Shown in pieces: positions 33,991 through 44,350 of a stretch of DNA of 64,000 bases. A program made the position numbers and the translations under genes. The stretch covers positions 57,916,529 through 57,980,528 of the forward strand of contig CM055103.1 in assembly GCA_029204225.1 (NCBI GenBank). The letters are read 5' to 3'. The notes beneath the pieces are model-generated. The model did no database searches. It saw only the letters and a list, made by a program, of their open reading frames with translations, and was not told the origin of the DNA. Source of the DNA: Diphasiastrum complanatum (taxonomy: Eukaryota; Streptophyta; Lycopodiopsida; Lycopodiales; Lycopodiaceae). Positions within the stretch are counted from its first letter, which is position 1. The number at the start of each line of letters is the position of its first letter.

Positions 33991-36900
33991 ACAGACCCCT
34001 GACCATTTGCAAGCAATTGAGGCCAGTCTTTCTTTAGGGCCTATGGCCTATAAGTGGTGGTTAAATCTCCAGGAGACTGGGCAGACTCCCCGGTCATGGA
34101 AAGCTTTTGAAGAAGCTTTCCTAAGAGAATTTCTACCAGAGAATGAACTTGATAGAGCCTGGGAAGCCTGGGAAAGAACAGTAATGGACAAGTCCCTCAT
34201 CCAATATATCTCGCAGTATCGAGAGGCAATTTTAAAGATTAAAAATATGGATGACTATCAAAAAATCAGGGGATTTGTCCGTGGCCTCAAAGATGAATAT
34301 AAAGTAGAGGTCCAGAGAAACTCGCCTACTACCCTTGAGCAAGCTCTCAGATATGCTCAAATCTATGATGATTCAGTGGGTAGGAAGAGAGCGAGACAGC
34401 AACCACTTTCTGAGCAGCTTCCTCAGAAAGACTTTCAATTTAAAAAGAAATTTTTAAAAAGAAAGAAAGAAGATAAATTTAAAGGTGAAGCTCCTCAGAA
34501 ACGCCCTTCACTCATACAGCCCTTAAAACCAGATGATTTTGAGAAAGCCAAACAAGAACGTTTGTGCTTTGTGTGTATGGGCAAGGGACACACAGTCAGA
34601 CAGTGTCCCAAGGGGCCTTTCACTAAAAAAGATAAGAAAGATAAAAAACAAGTTCATCTTGTTCAGACTGTATGTTTCCCCAGTGACTCGGCAGCTTCCG
34701 AGATCAAAGTGTATCATGAAGATCATGAACACTGTTGCCAACTGACCTCTGCAATGCTAGCGAGACCCTTCAGCTTTGGGCCGCATGACCTAGTACGTAT
34801 GCATGGGAAAGTTGGTAACCAGTCAGTAAGAGTCATGGTTGATGATGGGGCAACCCATAATTTCATCAACCACACCCTGGTTAAAAAGCTTAAACTACCA
34901 GAAGTACCTAGTCAGCATAGGTACATAGTTTCATTAGCTAAGGGTGAAGATAAAAAAATATGGGAAACTATGGTAAGTAAGTTAAATCTTGGTATTCAGG
35001 GGTACCAAGATCAAATAAACTTTCAGATAATGCACCTGGATCGAACAGACATTGTTCTCGGGAGAGATTGGCTCTACAGTTTAGGACCTTCCCTCCACAG
35101 AAACTATCAGGAGAACACCCTCAGCTTTCAGTATAAAGGCCGAGAGATCCAGTTGCATGGGGAGCATGATGTTCCCAACAGCCCTATGGTCTGCAGTTCA
35201 GAGCTCTGTCAGCTAATCGGAGACGAAGACCATCAGGTATTCTTATGTGACTTTCAGTTTATTCCTGAAGTTTCTATTTCCAGTTCTATTCAGCAGAAAA
35301 TCAGTAAATTAGAAACTTTATTGTCTAAATTTAAAGATGTTTTTCCTGAAGATTTGCCACATGGTTTACCACCTAGCAGAGAGGTAGATCATGTAATAAA
35401 CCTAGTACCAGGTACAGCACCTGTTTCTAAACCTCCGTATCGGGTCAGCCGAACAGAGGATGAAGAAATAACTAGGCAGTTAACAGACTATCTTGGGAAA
35501 GGCCAAATTCAGACCAGTAGTTCACCATGGGCCTCACCAGTCCTATTGGTGAAAAAGAAAGAGGGGTCTATGCGTCTTTGCGTAGATTACAGAGCCCTCA
35601 ATAAAGTCACAATTAAGAATAAATACCCTATGCCTCGAGCAGACGAGTTGTTTGATCAACTCGACGGGGCTAAGTTTTTCAGCAAAATAGACCTCAGATC
35701 GGGATATCATCAAGTCCGTATAAAATCGGAAGATGTCTCGAAAACAGCTTTTAGGACTCGTCACGGTCATTATGAGTTTAAGGTGATGCCATTTGGGCTC
35801 ACAAATGCTCCAGCTACCTTTATGACCTTGATGAACAGTGTCCTCAGACCATACCTGGGTAAGTTTGTAGTCGTATTTTTAGATGACATCCTCGTCTACA
35901 GCAAAACGAGGAAGGAGCATCTAAAACACCTCAGAAAGGTGTTTCGACTGCTCAGAAAGCATAAGCTTTATGCTAAACAATCCAAGTGTGAATTCTTCGT
36001 TGAAGAAGTAGCATATTTGGGTCACATTATCTCTTCAGATGGGATTAAGATGGACCCAAATAAGGTTAAAGCCATACTCAGTTGGCTGAGACCTCAGAAT
36101 ATTTTGGAACTTCAAATCTTTCTTGGTCTGGCGGGATATTACAGACGATTTGTCAAGGAATATGCTCAGACAGCAGTCCCTATGACAAATCTCCTTAAGG
36201 GGAAGGGAAAGGAGTTCATTTGGGAGTCCGCACAACATTGATGCTTTGATGCTCTCAAAACAGCCTTAGCTACAGCACCAGTTTTAAAGGTCGTCGACCC
36301 CAATCAGCCATTTGTGGTCGAAACAGATGCTAGCGACTTTGCAGTAGGTGCTGTGCTAACTCAGGGTGGACGACCAGTTGCGTTCGAGAGTAAAAAACTC
36401 GAGCCAGCACAGACTAGGTATAGTGCCTATGAAAAGGAACTCTTTTCTATAGTCCATGCTCTTAAGACTTGGAGGCATTATTTGTATGGTGCCAACTTTG
36501 AGGTCCTGACAGACCATGAGAGTCTCAGATACCTTTGCAATCAACCTGAGCTTAGAGGTCGGAAAGCTCGTTGGGCAGAGTTGATGCAAGAGTTTGACAT
36601 GTCTATCAGATATAGGCGTGGAAAATTCAATACAGTAGCAGATGCCCTTAGCAGAATGCCTATGATAAACGAGCTGAGTTTTACTCAGATTCGTAATGAG
36701 TTACTCGAGTCCTTGAGAGGGAAATGCCAGCATGATGCATTCTTCTCTATTATCTGGAACTCAGTCCAGAACAGACAGTTACAGACTCCAGAACCAGTTC
36801 CCGGGGCTGGTGCCAGTTCATCCAAGAATACGGCAGCTTCCGTTGATGATGATGATGAGTCCGAGTATACGTCATCAGATGACGTTGAGGATTCTGAGCC

Positions 36901-38320
36901 TGTATTACCCAAGCAAACCCCAGTGGTTGAGGGTCAGTTGACTCAAGGATTCAAATGGAAACAGTATTCCATTCAGGATGAGTACTTGCTCTATAGAGAT
37001 AGAGTATGTGTCCCCAATTCAGAGGATTATAGGCAGCAGGTCCTATATGAATGTCATGACAATCCTAGCGCGGGACACCCAGGCATACAGAAGACCTATG
37101 AGCTTCTTCGTAGGCAATTTTTCTGGCCCAGTATGAAAAAGGACGTCCACCAGTATGTAACTAGTTGCCAGAAATGTCAAGTAAATAAAGCAGAGCGTTT
37201 AAAGGCAGGAGGGTTGTTGCATCCCTTAGAAATACCAGCTGGTAAATGGGAGAGTATCTCCATGGATTTTATAGTAGGCCTGCCTAAAACCCAAAAGGGT
37301 AATGACGCTATATGGGTCACAGTTGACCGTCTGACCAAAATGGCTCATTTTATTCCGACCAAAACAACCGTTAGAGCTCCAGAGTTAGCGAGGTTGTTTG
37401 TAGACGGGCTATTTAAATTGTACGGTCTACCTTCCGGCATAGTCAGCGACCGGGACAGTAAGTTTACTGGAAATTTTTGGAAGGCAGTATTCCATCATCT
37501 CCATACTAAACTTAATATGAGTACCACCGACCATCCACAGACGGACGGTCAAACAGAAAGGGTAAATCAAGTGCTGGAGGATATGCTTCGTGCATACGTC
37601 AGCAAGAGGCAGACTAATTGGGAGGAGTATCTCTCGATATTAGAGTTTGCTTACAACAGTACCAAACATTCAGCTACGGGATACAGCCCATTTATGCTGA
37701 TGTACGGTTTTCAGCCACGCTCACCCACAGCTGTAGGGTTTAAACAAGAAAAAGTTGAAGCAGCCAGAAACTTTTTAGAAGACCTAAACCAGATGATAGA
37801 ACATGCTAAGCGTAGCATTAGACAATCCCAGGATCGAGCCAGGCATTATGCAAATCCACACAGACGGGATGTGCAATTCTCCACTGGTGAGAAAGTCTAC
37901 TTGAGAGTCCCAGTTGACTCTAAAACCCTCAAATCAGGAGTGTGTGCTAAGTTGTCTCCAAGGTATTGTGGTCCCTTTACCATCAGTAGGAGACTAGGCG
38001 AGGTCACCTATGAACTAGAACTCCCACACAGCAGTAAGGTTTTTCCAGTTTTTCATGTAAGTCAGTTACGAAAAGCCTTAACCAGATCAGATAATCTGGT
38101 AGGGGACAGTGTTCTAGTTCTCCCATTGGATCCTCAACAACCTCCACATGAACCAGAGGAGATTCTTGATAGTAGAGAGACGCAGACTCGTCATACTCTA
38201 TACCGAGAATATCTGGTTAAGTGGAATGATCAGCCTGTTGAGAATGCCACTTGGGAAAGAGGCAGCGTCCTTCGCAAGATTTTTCCAGACTTTGTCTTAG
38301 AGGACCAAGACGGTTCTTAA
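33960..38320 (+). pseudogene. Ty3/gypsy gag-pol of a chromovirus, one in-frame stop
   Basis: One long frame with a single TGA at 36239-36241. Order: rest of gag capsid ([17 protein letters not shown]), zinc knuckle [14 protein letters not shown] (~34557), aspartic protease [13 protein letters not shown] (~34837), and reverse transcriptase ([29 protein letters not shown] at ~35874). After the TGA come RNase H (ETDASDFAVGAV), the HHCC zinc finger and D-D-E integrase (MDFIVGLP, VSDRDSKF, DGQTERVNQ), and a C-terminal chromodomain (EEILDSRETQT, REYLVKWN, ATWE) that places it among chromoviruses. The stop falls between reverse transcriptase and RNase H. Apart from this stop and the gag frameshift the coding capacity is complete. 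The protease triad reads DDG instead of D-S/T-G. Confidence 0.92.
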
Positions 38321-38331
38321 GGGGGAGGGAG
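38319..38331 (+). other. Polypurine tract of the gypsy element
   Basis: AAGGGGGAGGGAG lies directly before the 3' LTR start TGTTACG and overlaps the stop codon of pol by position. Confidence 0.92.
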
Positions 38332-38689
38332 TGTTACGAGCTCGTAACCAGTGCCGAACCCTAGAGAACACAGATAGGTCAGATACCACAGTCAGGGTCG
38401 TGTCCAGCGTACATGACCAACAGGGCAAGACAGTGTGAGTAGTGTGCCCCAGCACGGTCCATAGCCATGGCGGGCCTAACACAGCCTAGGGACCCTGTCA
38501 GCAGGATAGGGCCCACAGTTGGGTCCCGACGTGCAGTCGGCCACGTCAGTGCCACGTGGCCGACACTTGGCAGTTGCATGCTACCAGTCCTCACACTGGG
38601 CTAGGAGGGGCTTACTCTATATCAGGGAGTAGGCAAGGTTGGGTGGATCAGTTAGTGTTTGCCCTACTGTGGTGTTAGGATCTATTACA
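38332..38689 (+). mobile_element. 3' LTR of the Ty3/gypsy chromovirus (358 bp)
   Basis: Same length as the 5' LTR, with no difference seen by eye over its length. It is followed by the TCCCA duplication at 38690-38694 and then LINE sequence. Apparently identical LTRs indicate a recent insertion. Confidence 0.95.
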
Positions 38690-38694
38690 TCCCA
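38690..38694 (+). other. Target-site duplication, right copy (TCCCA)
   Basis: Matches 32372-32376. Confidence 0.9.
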
Positions 38695-39589
38695 GTGCTA
38701 GGGATTTGGGGTCCCCGTGTTCGGGAGTGCCCCGGGGCCCCATCCACACCATCTCCGGATTGGAGTATGGAACTGTGATGGTTTACACTCATCTTCCATA
38801 GCTGGCAACTTGATCGATTTCATCACTGACAGAGATTTATTGCGCTTTATGGAGACTCATGACAGTCAGGAGATAGGATTACCTATTTTTCCAGGATACA
38901 GATGGGATTCCGTATACAGACTTGAGACTAGATCAGCTAGTGGTCGTGGATCCGAAGGTGTTGCATGCTTATACAGAGTCTCTTCATCCGAGCATCGAGT
39001 TCATCAGACACGACAGCATGCACGGTATATATGGATTCGTATTGTTGGGCATGATATTGGTTTGGACAGGGATCTCTTTGTGGCGGCATGTTATTTTCCA
39101 CCAGAGTCTTCATCCTTTGCTGAGGGCACAGGTTCACCCTACCTTGATTTATCGCCTGATATTATTAGATTCGCAGAGCGGGGGCATATTCTCCTCACTA
39201 GGGATTTTAATGCCCGAACCTCTTCACGGCAATCAGAGTTTTATGACATCACCGACCAGCTCCGTGTTCATGCCCTTGACAGCGATGACATGGGAGTTAC
39301 CAGGATTTCAGAGGACAGCTTGGGACCTACTACCCCTTACGGTGAGCATTTATTGCAGCTTGGAGAGGCCCATGAGCTAGCCATTTACAATGGCCTAACT
39401 TGTTGGCCAAAATCCGGCAGTTATACTTGTCACCCTCACAGTGGTGGACATAGTGTTGTGGATTATCTCATGGGATCACCATCTTCCGTACCTCTCGTCT
39501 CTAATTTTCATGTATCTCCGACCACTCTCTCTGATCATTCCTTTCTCTCCTTCGCTATCGGCCGCCTCCCACCTCCCCAGCCATCCTGA
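38695..39589 (+). pseudogene. LINE apurinic-type endonuclease domain (ORF2 N-terminus)
   Basis: About 290 residues of an exonuclease-endonuclease-phosphatase fold, which nicks target DNA for target-primed reverse transcription. Motifs: RIGVWNCDGL (Asn), METHD (Glu), RDFNART where GDFN is usual, SGGHSVVDYL and SDHSFLSFAI (catalytic SDH). The frame is open from before the first possible Met at 38717 to the stop at 39589. The stop comes just after the domain, where ORF2 should continue into the reverse transcriptase. Confidence 0.85.
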
Positions 39590-39595
39590 CACCCC

Positions 39596-41000
39596 TTGCT
39601 TACATGGGCACCCAGGTATACATTCAGTTCTCTCTATGCACCAGTCTACCAGGAGTTCCTAACCTCCTTGCTCCATTCCTTCCCACATGATAGTACAGTC
39701 GAGACTCAAGTTGCCTTTCTTAGCACTTCTCTTCATACCGCTGCTTCCCTTGCTTTTCCATCTAAACCCCATAAAAGCAATGGACAGGCCTTAGAGGTAG
39801 TTTCCTTGTATACCTATTTGGGGATACTCTTTTCTGGTCCTACCTTCAGCATGGGACAGGCTGCCACCACCCGACTTGGGAAGGGGCATTCCTCTCTTGT
39901 TCAGCTTAAGCGGTTCTGCTTCAGGAAGCTCATCCGAGATGCTCGCAGGAAGTGTAGACTCTTTGATACTATTGTCACCCCCATAGCCTTATATGCAGTA
40001 GAGACATGGTGTACCGGCCTCCTTTCATCACATTGGGCCAGCATTTCACGATTGCAGACCACCATGTTAGCGCGTATGATTCGGGCGAAGCCCTCGGTTC
40101 CACATGAGATCCTTCTTGCAGAGTTTGCCATTCCACCCATTCAGATATATGCCGCGTTCCAGCTTATCGCATACACTAAGAGAATCCAGGCTCTGCCCGA
40201 TGAGGATATGAGATATACACAGACTACACTTGTTTCCTCACACTTTCTTCATGACCAGGGTTATAGACTATCGTGATTCCCTCAAGCATCCCATTTCCTC
40301 CTTGAGTCATTTGGTATCTCCATTACAGAGCTCCCCTCAGGTACTCATCAGTATATCAGGCGCATCTTATATCGGGCATATCTCGACCGTACTTGGGGGT
40401 GACGGCTTGGGTTTAAACCCGGCTACTACTGGACTCATTTTATTGAGCTTGACATAGTGGGGTTCCCGGTCTTACCACATTAGTTGGACTCGAGACTATC
40501 ACATTGCCTCAGATTTACATTGGGACCGCTCCGCGTATCATCACATCAGTTGGCTATTGAGACTGGTAGATTCCAGGGTACCCCGAGAGAGGGCGGATTT
40601 GCCAGTTATGCTCTTTAGAGGAGGTGGAGTCAGAGGAGCACTTTATCTTTAGGTGCCCGGTATATTACGAGATCAGAGGGAGATACCACTGTTTGTTCTG
40701 TGACACACTTGTCACCCTACGATCGCTCATAGCGAATGAGGATTCCCGATGCGCGGCACTCGTGATACGAGAGATGTTTATACTACGACAGGATTTGTAT
40801 CAGACAGCGCAGACGATGATGATGACCTACTGCCCACAAAGATCAGAGACAGCATCCCACACATACCCATGTTGCAGCACAAGCTACTCGAGAGGAGACC
40901 TCTTCATCCTCCCAGACGACGTCAGAGACCACCAGTGGCCCTTCATGCCGCAGGCCGTATTACATCCTTCTATAGCATCAGCATCAGCAGGACAAGACTA
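39596..41000 (+). pseudogene. LINE ORF2 remainder with the reverse transcriptase deleted
   Basis: 39596-39785 encodes the linker after the endonuclease (SSLYAPVYQEFLTSLL). At about 39785 it passes directly to VVSLYTYLGILFSG, the thumb block that normally lies after the polymerase palm. The fingers and palm, with the catalytic FADD-type box, are gone. The post-RT region follows (LFDTIVTPIALYAVETWCTG, HEILLAEFAIPPIQIYAAFQ), then after shifts a C-terminal zinc finger CQLC...H...C near 40598-40680 (SEEHFIFRCPVYYE). This is an internal deletion plus frameshifts. Confidence 0.8.
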
Positions 41001-41220
41001 GATGATAGCGTCATACCTCACTCATGACTTTTAGCAATCTACATGCTCCCACATGTTTCTTATAACATCACATCTATTTCAGTTCATAGCTTTAGTTCTA
41101 GATTTGCTACTTTTGTTACTGTTTTGGAGATGTTTCATACACTCCTATAGTTACCACATACTTGACATGTACATTTACTAGTCTTATATGCCTTTTGACA
41201 TGGAAAAGACATTAATAAAG

Positions 41221-41231
41221 CTTTCTTTCTT

Positions 41232-41286
<55 letters not shown>
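41221..41286. repeat. (CTTT)n/(CT)n tract at the LINE 3' end
   Basis: Three CTTT-type units after AATAAAG grade into a pure CT run. It may be the LINE tail, the target microsatellite, or both. Confidence 0.92.
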
Positions 41287-41289
<3 letters not shown>

Positions 41290-41499
41290 CACAACAAACT
41301 GAACAAAAACAATGCCGAACAAAAACCTTGCTGAATCATTCTGAACCATATTGAACCTTAAATGAAACATTTTTCAACCATATAGAATCGTTTTTCAACC
41401 ATACTCTCGCTCTCGCTCTCGCTCTCTCTACAACCATAAACCATAAACCATAAAACCGAAGTTACCAAACTAAAACCACAAAGAACAATACTGAATCAT
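41287..41499. repeat. Short low-complexity repeats
   Basis: Contains repeated TGAACCATA/AAACCATA words and a (CTCTCG)n stretch near 41405-41430. No coding sequence. A hAT terminus may lie here, but I could not define a terminal inverted repeat. Confidence 0.5.
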
Positions 41500-43330
41500 G
41501 ACACTATTGTGAATAGGATCATCATAATATATAATATCGGGTCACATGGCACCAAAATGGGGTACAATGATGTTCCATGAACGTAATGAAAACTACCCCC
41601 CACCATATGGCTGCCCCCACCCCTGTGTCTACTCCTGTGTGTTTGTGTGTCAGGTGGTTGTGATCCTACGCCCTGAGATGGCCCTACCCACTGTGATGAT
41701 GCCTGGCCGACGGCTGCCTGTGATGCTCCACTCGTGTCTACAAAAAGTGAACTCAGCCCCCCCCTCCCAGTACCTCTAGGTCTCCCTCTAGGCCTACATG
41801 TAGGAATGGCTAGCTCCTCCTCTGTCTCCGCATCAGGGTCCACCAGCAGGTCAACCAGGTCATCCGCCTGTGCCTCCGCCCTCGTCTCCTCGTCCTCCTC
41901 CGTATCCCCCTCAACCCACTCCTCATAGTCAACCCGGAGCTCCTCTCCCTCCTCAGCCCTATTCCTCTACCTCTCTGTCCTCCTTTGCCGCCATAAAGCC
42001 CGTGCGTCAGCCTATGCCTGTCTATAGAACTCTCTATGGATCTTATCATCCATCTCCTCCTGTGTGGGTGGTGGCCGAGGAGCAGCAGCTGCCGAATCCA
42101 CCAAGCAAGTGTCAGGGCTCACCTACAACCAAAAACAATACATCGTTGTCAGGCAGGTATTTTGCAATTCACTGCATATTTCGAAAGCAATTCAATTCGT
42201 CAAAGCATAGCAAGAAACAAGGGGTAATGATGTGACTCAACTCGAGCATCTAGCCCTCTCTTCGCGTGTGCTTCAACATACGGTCGTTGGTGTTCACAAA
42301 CACCACTTGCCTACACTGCTCGATGGATAACCTGTTCCTCTTCTGCGTGTGATACAAGGCCCAAGTGCTCCAACTCCGCTCACAAGCGGATGCTGTGAAC
42401 AGTCCTGTGCAAGGACTCTCTCGGCCAATCGTCGCAGGTCACCTGTGCTGCGCCCGTGGATGCACCACCATGTAACGGGCCTCAACTGATCCTCCCTCCG
42501 CCGACTCTGCTCTCCATCGAAAGGAAACTGGAAGCGCTCAAATGTGAGCAGTTGGCATGCAATGTTAGCCAGAATCAGACCTGCTGGCAGAAGAAAAAAC
42601 ATGGCACGTGTAAGTCCCCTCGAATTCACACACTAGCAATGAGTACACTACTTCAGTATCTAGGCTACCAAGCGATTTCTCACATGTACCTGGTCCGGGC
42701 CATACACGCTCCGTGTACTCCACCCATCTCCGGTGCAGCTCTGGATCGTCCCTCTCCCGGGTAGAGCGCCACAAGGGGTGCAACATGTGGGCTACGATGT
42801 GGATGAGTCGGTGGAAGAAGTCCCATCTGGCCTCCCATATATGCGAGATCTCGTCCCTCCTGCAACAGACAAATTACAATAATCAGTGCACCGTAGCATG
42901 AAAGAAACGCATCAAACTTGACTGAGAAACAACAAACTAGACACTGAAGAGTCATACCTGTGCTTGTCCAAGGCTGACGTCAGAATGGCCTCGCCGATGC
43001 TGTCCATGAACTTGTAAATGAGACCGAGAGTGCACCCTTCACGGTCTACCAGGTGCAGCACTCTGAAAATGGGTAGAACCCAACAATCTCCTCAGCACCT
43101 ATCTAGAACTCATCGCCGAACATAGTGGACCGGAAAAACGTCGCATGTGCGATGTCTCTAAAGTCCCCGAAGGCCTCACTAGAAACCATCCGCCGCAATG
43201 CGTCAGTCACTACTATCAATCACTCTAGCACCAAGAAGTAAAACGCAAAGCGTGTGGGTGCTGAATAGGGCCAGCACACGCCTCTTCTTGGTGACAAAAG
43301 TGACCAGGCGCATGGCCGTAGCAGTGATAT
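41500..43330 (-). pseudogene. hAT-superfamily transposase, C-terminal half with introns
   Basis: Read from 43330 downwards: LRRMVSSEAFGDFRDIAHAT, stop, then VDREGCTLGLIYKFMDSIGE and AILTSALDKH. An intron follows (about 42957 to 42861, GTATGA...TTGCAG), then RDEIWHIWEARWDFFHRLIH and MLHPLW. The hAT dimerisation region begins PVTWWCIHGRSTGDLRRLAE and needs a frame change near 42400 to continue with the ERSWSTWALYH and KRNRLS motifs. An acidic tail with an AT-hook-like CRPRGRPRGTGRG ends near 41750. The catalytic N-terminal half is missing beyond 43330. hAT transposases excise DNA by cut-and-paste; this one is truncated and shifted. Confidence 0.78.
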
Positions 43331-43429
43331 GCAACACAGACATAAAGTAAAAAGTTTAGACAGTAGTTGTAAAGTCCTAAACCAAGGATCCTATTCTAAG
43401 CATGCCATAACAAGCAATCACAAAGGGAA

Positions 43430-43861
43430 CGAATGGTGGACAAACCAACCCAACCAATCCTAGATCGAACGGATCTAGCCCCCCAAGCTATGGATCAATC
43501 TCATTGAAAAATGAGGAATCACACCAGCAGCATACTGCTACTAGTCCTGCAATCAAGCATACACTAGTGAGAGCCCAGTAGGTATACTTATACCCTCCAA
43601 GGCCCATGCACCACTAGTAGTGCACTGTGACACCTCACTGGACACCTTTGCAGCCTATCTGGGCCACGTCATCTAGTTCCCCAATGACTCACTGATAGAC
43701 CCATACAAATCCACCATCATGAGTTTAGGCCTACAACCATTAATTATGACCTTATGCACATAAGGATCCCAATTCCCTTATAGTCACAATTAACTTACGG
43801 GTTGTTGGTCTACTGATCCCTAGCGTGGACACGCTACACGAGACCAGTCGTGGGCATGACA
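43430..43861 (-). mobile_element. Gypsy LTR (minus strand)
   Basis: Minus strand starts TGTCATGCCCACGACTGG right after a polypurine tract (AATAAGGGGGGAAGAA, 43862-43877), so this is a 3' LTR. It contains TATAAGTATACC near 43595. The downstream boundary is not defined (about 43430). The first ~115 bp recur in opposite orientation at 46126-46245. Confidence 0.65.
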
Positions 43862-43877
43862 TTCTTCCCCCCTTATT

Positions 43878-44350
43878 CAAGTTCTGTCCTCAGAACTTAA
43901 AGCTAGAGAAGTTCTTCCTAAAGCTCCATTTATGTTACCAGGAATCATCATCGTCTGTGCGACTCTTACATCGAACCAGATGCTTGGTAACTTGACGATT
44001 TCTCAATCGTTTAGTTCTTGTATCCAAGATCCTTCCGGGTTCAAACCGAGACACCCCCAGTGATTCGTCCAACAGGTCCAATTGGTCTCCAGAACCAAGA
44101 TGCTCTCTTTCACGTAGACTCTTCTTGAGTCAGCTTACGTGAAAAACCAGATGCATTTGAGTTTCTTCCGGGAGGTCCAACTGGTAAGCTAAGGATTTGA
44201 TCTTTTACAAGATCTAATACGGTCCTCTGTATCTAGGAGACAATTTGTAATGCTTGCCGGTACGCATTACACTAGAGTCCTTCGGGATTCGTCAATACAC
44301 CCAAACCCCCATTTGAAAGCCTCGAGGCATCCGGGGTAATCTTATCATGA
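43878..44350 (-). pseudogene. Gypsy integrase C-terminus and chromodomain-like end
   Basis: The minus strand encodes AYQLDLPEETQMHLVFHVS, the block after the integrase core in chromoviruses. After a stop it continues with LDLLDESLGVSRFEPGRILD and KRLRNRQVTKHLV, resembling a decayed chromodomain. It ends ALSSEDRT* just before the polypurine tract. The rest of the polyprotein upstream (44350-46108) is not recognisable. Confidence 0.65.

Larger units (their letters stand above)
30927..41220 (+). mobile_element. LINE (non-LTR retrotransposon), split by a nested gypsy element
   Basis: Parts in order: a C-rich 5' segment with Pro-rich coding (30927-31460), ORF1 (31462-32376), a 6.3-kb gypsy insertion (32377-38694), the endonuclease (38695-39589), then ORF2 sequence that lacks the reverse transcriptase but keeps the thumb/C-terminal zinc region (39596-41000). 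A 3' UTR with AATAAAGCTTTCTTTCTT runs into a CT tract. After removal of the gypsy element and one TCCCA copy the two LINE halves are continuous. The element is dead: ORF1 is broken and the reverse transcriptase is deleted. Confidence 0.82.

Noticed and set aside
36239-36241. TGA in pol as a programmed readthrough signal
   Set aside because: It lies between reverse transcriptase and RNase H, not at a gag/pol border, and no conserved readthrough context was seen. A point mutation is simpler, though it remains testable.
33538-38320. Endogenous pararetrovirus or retrovirus with envelope
   Set aside because: The element has LTRs, a tRNA primer site, integrase and a chromodomain, with no movement protein and no envelope-like frame. 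It is a Ty3/gypsy chromovirus.
38922-39380. 152-residue plus-strand frame overlapping the LINE endonuclease
   Set aside because: Shadow of the endonuclease frame, which alone shows the expected catalytic motifs.
41405-41460. Interstitial telomere repeat (AAACCATAAACCATAAACC)
   Set aside because: The unit is AAACCAT rather than the plant telomere AAACCCT, and the run is only about three units.
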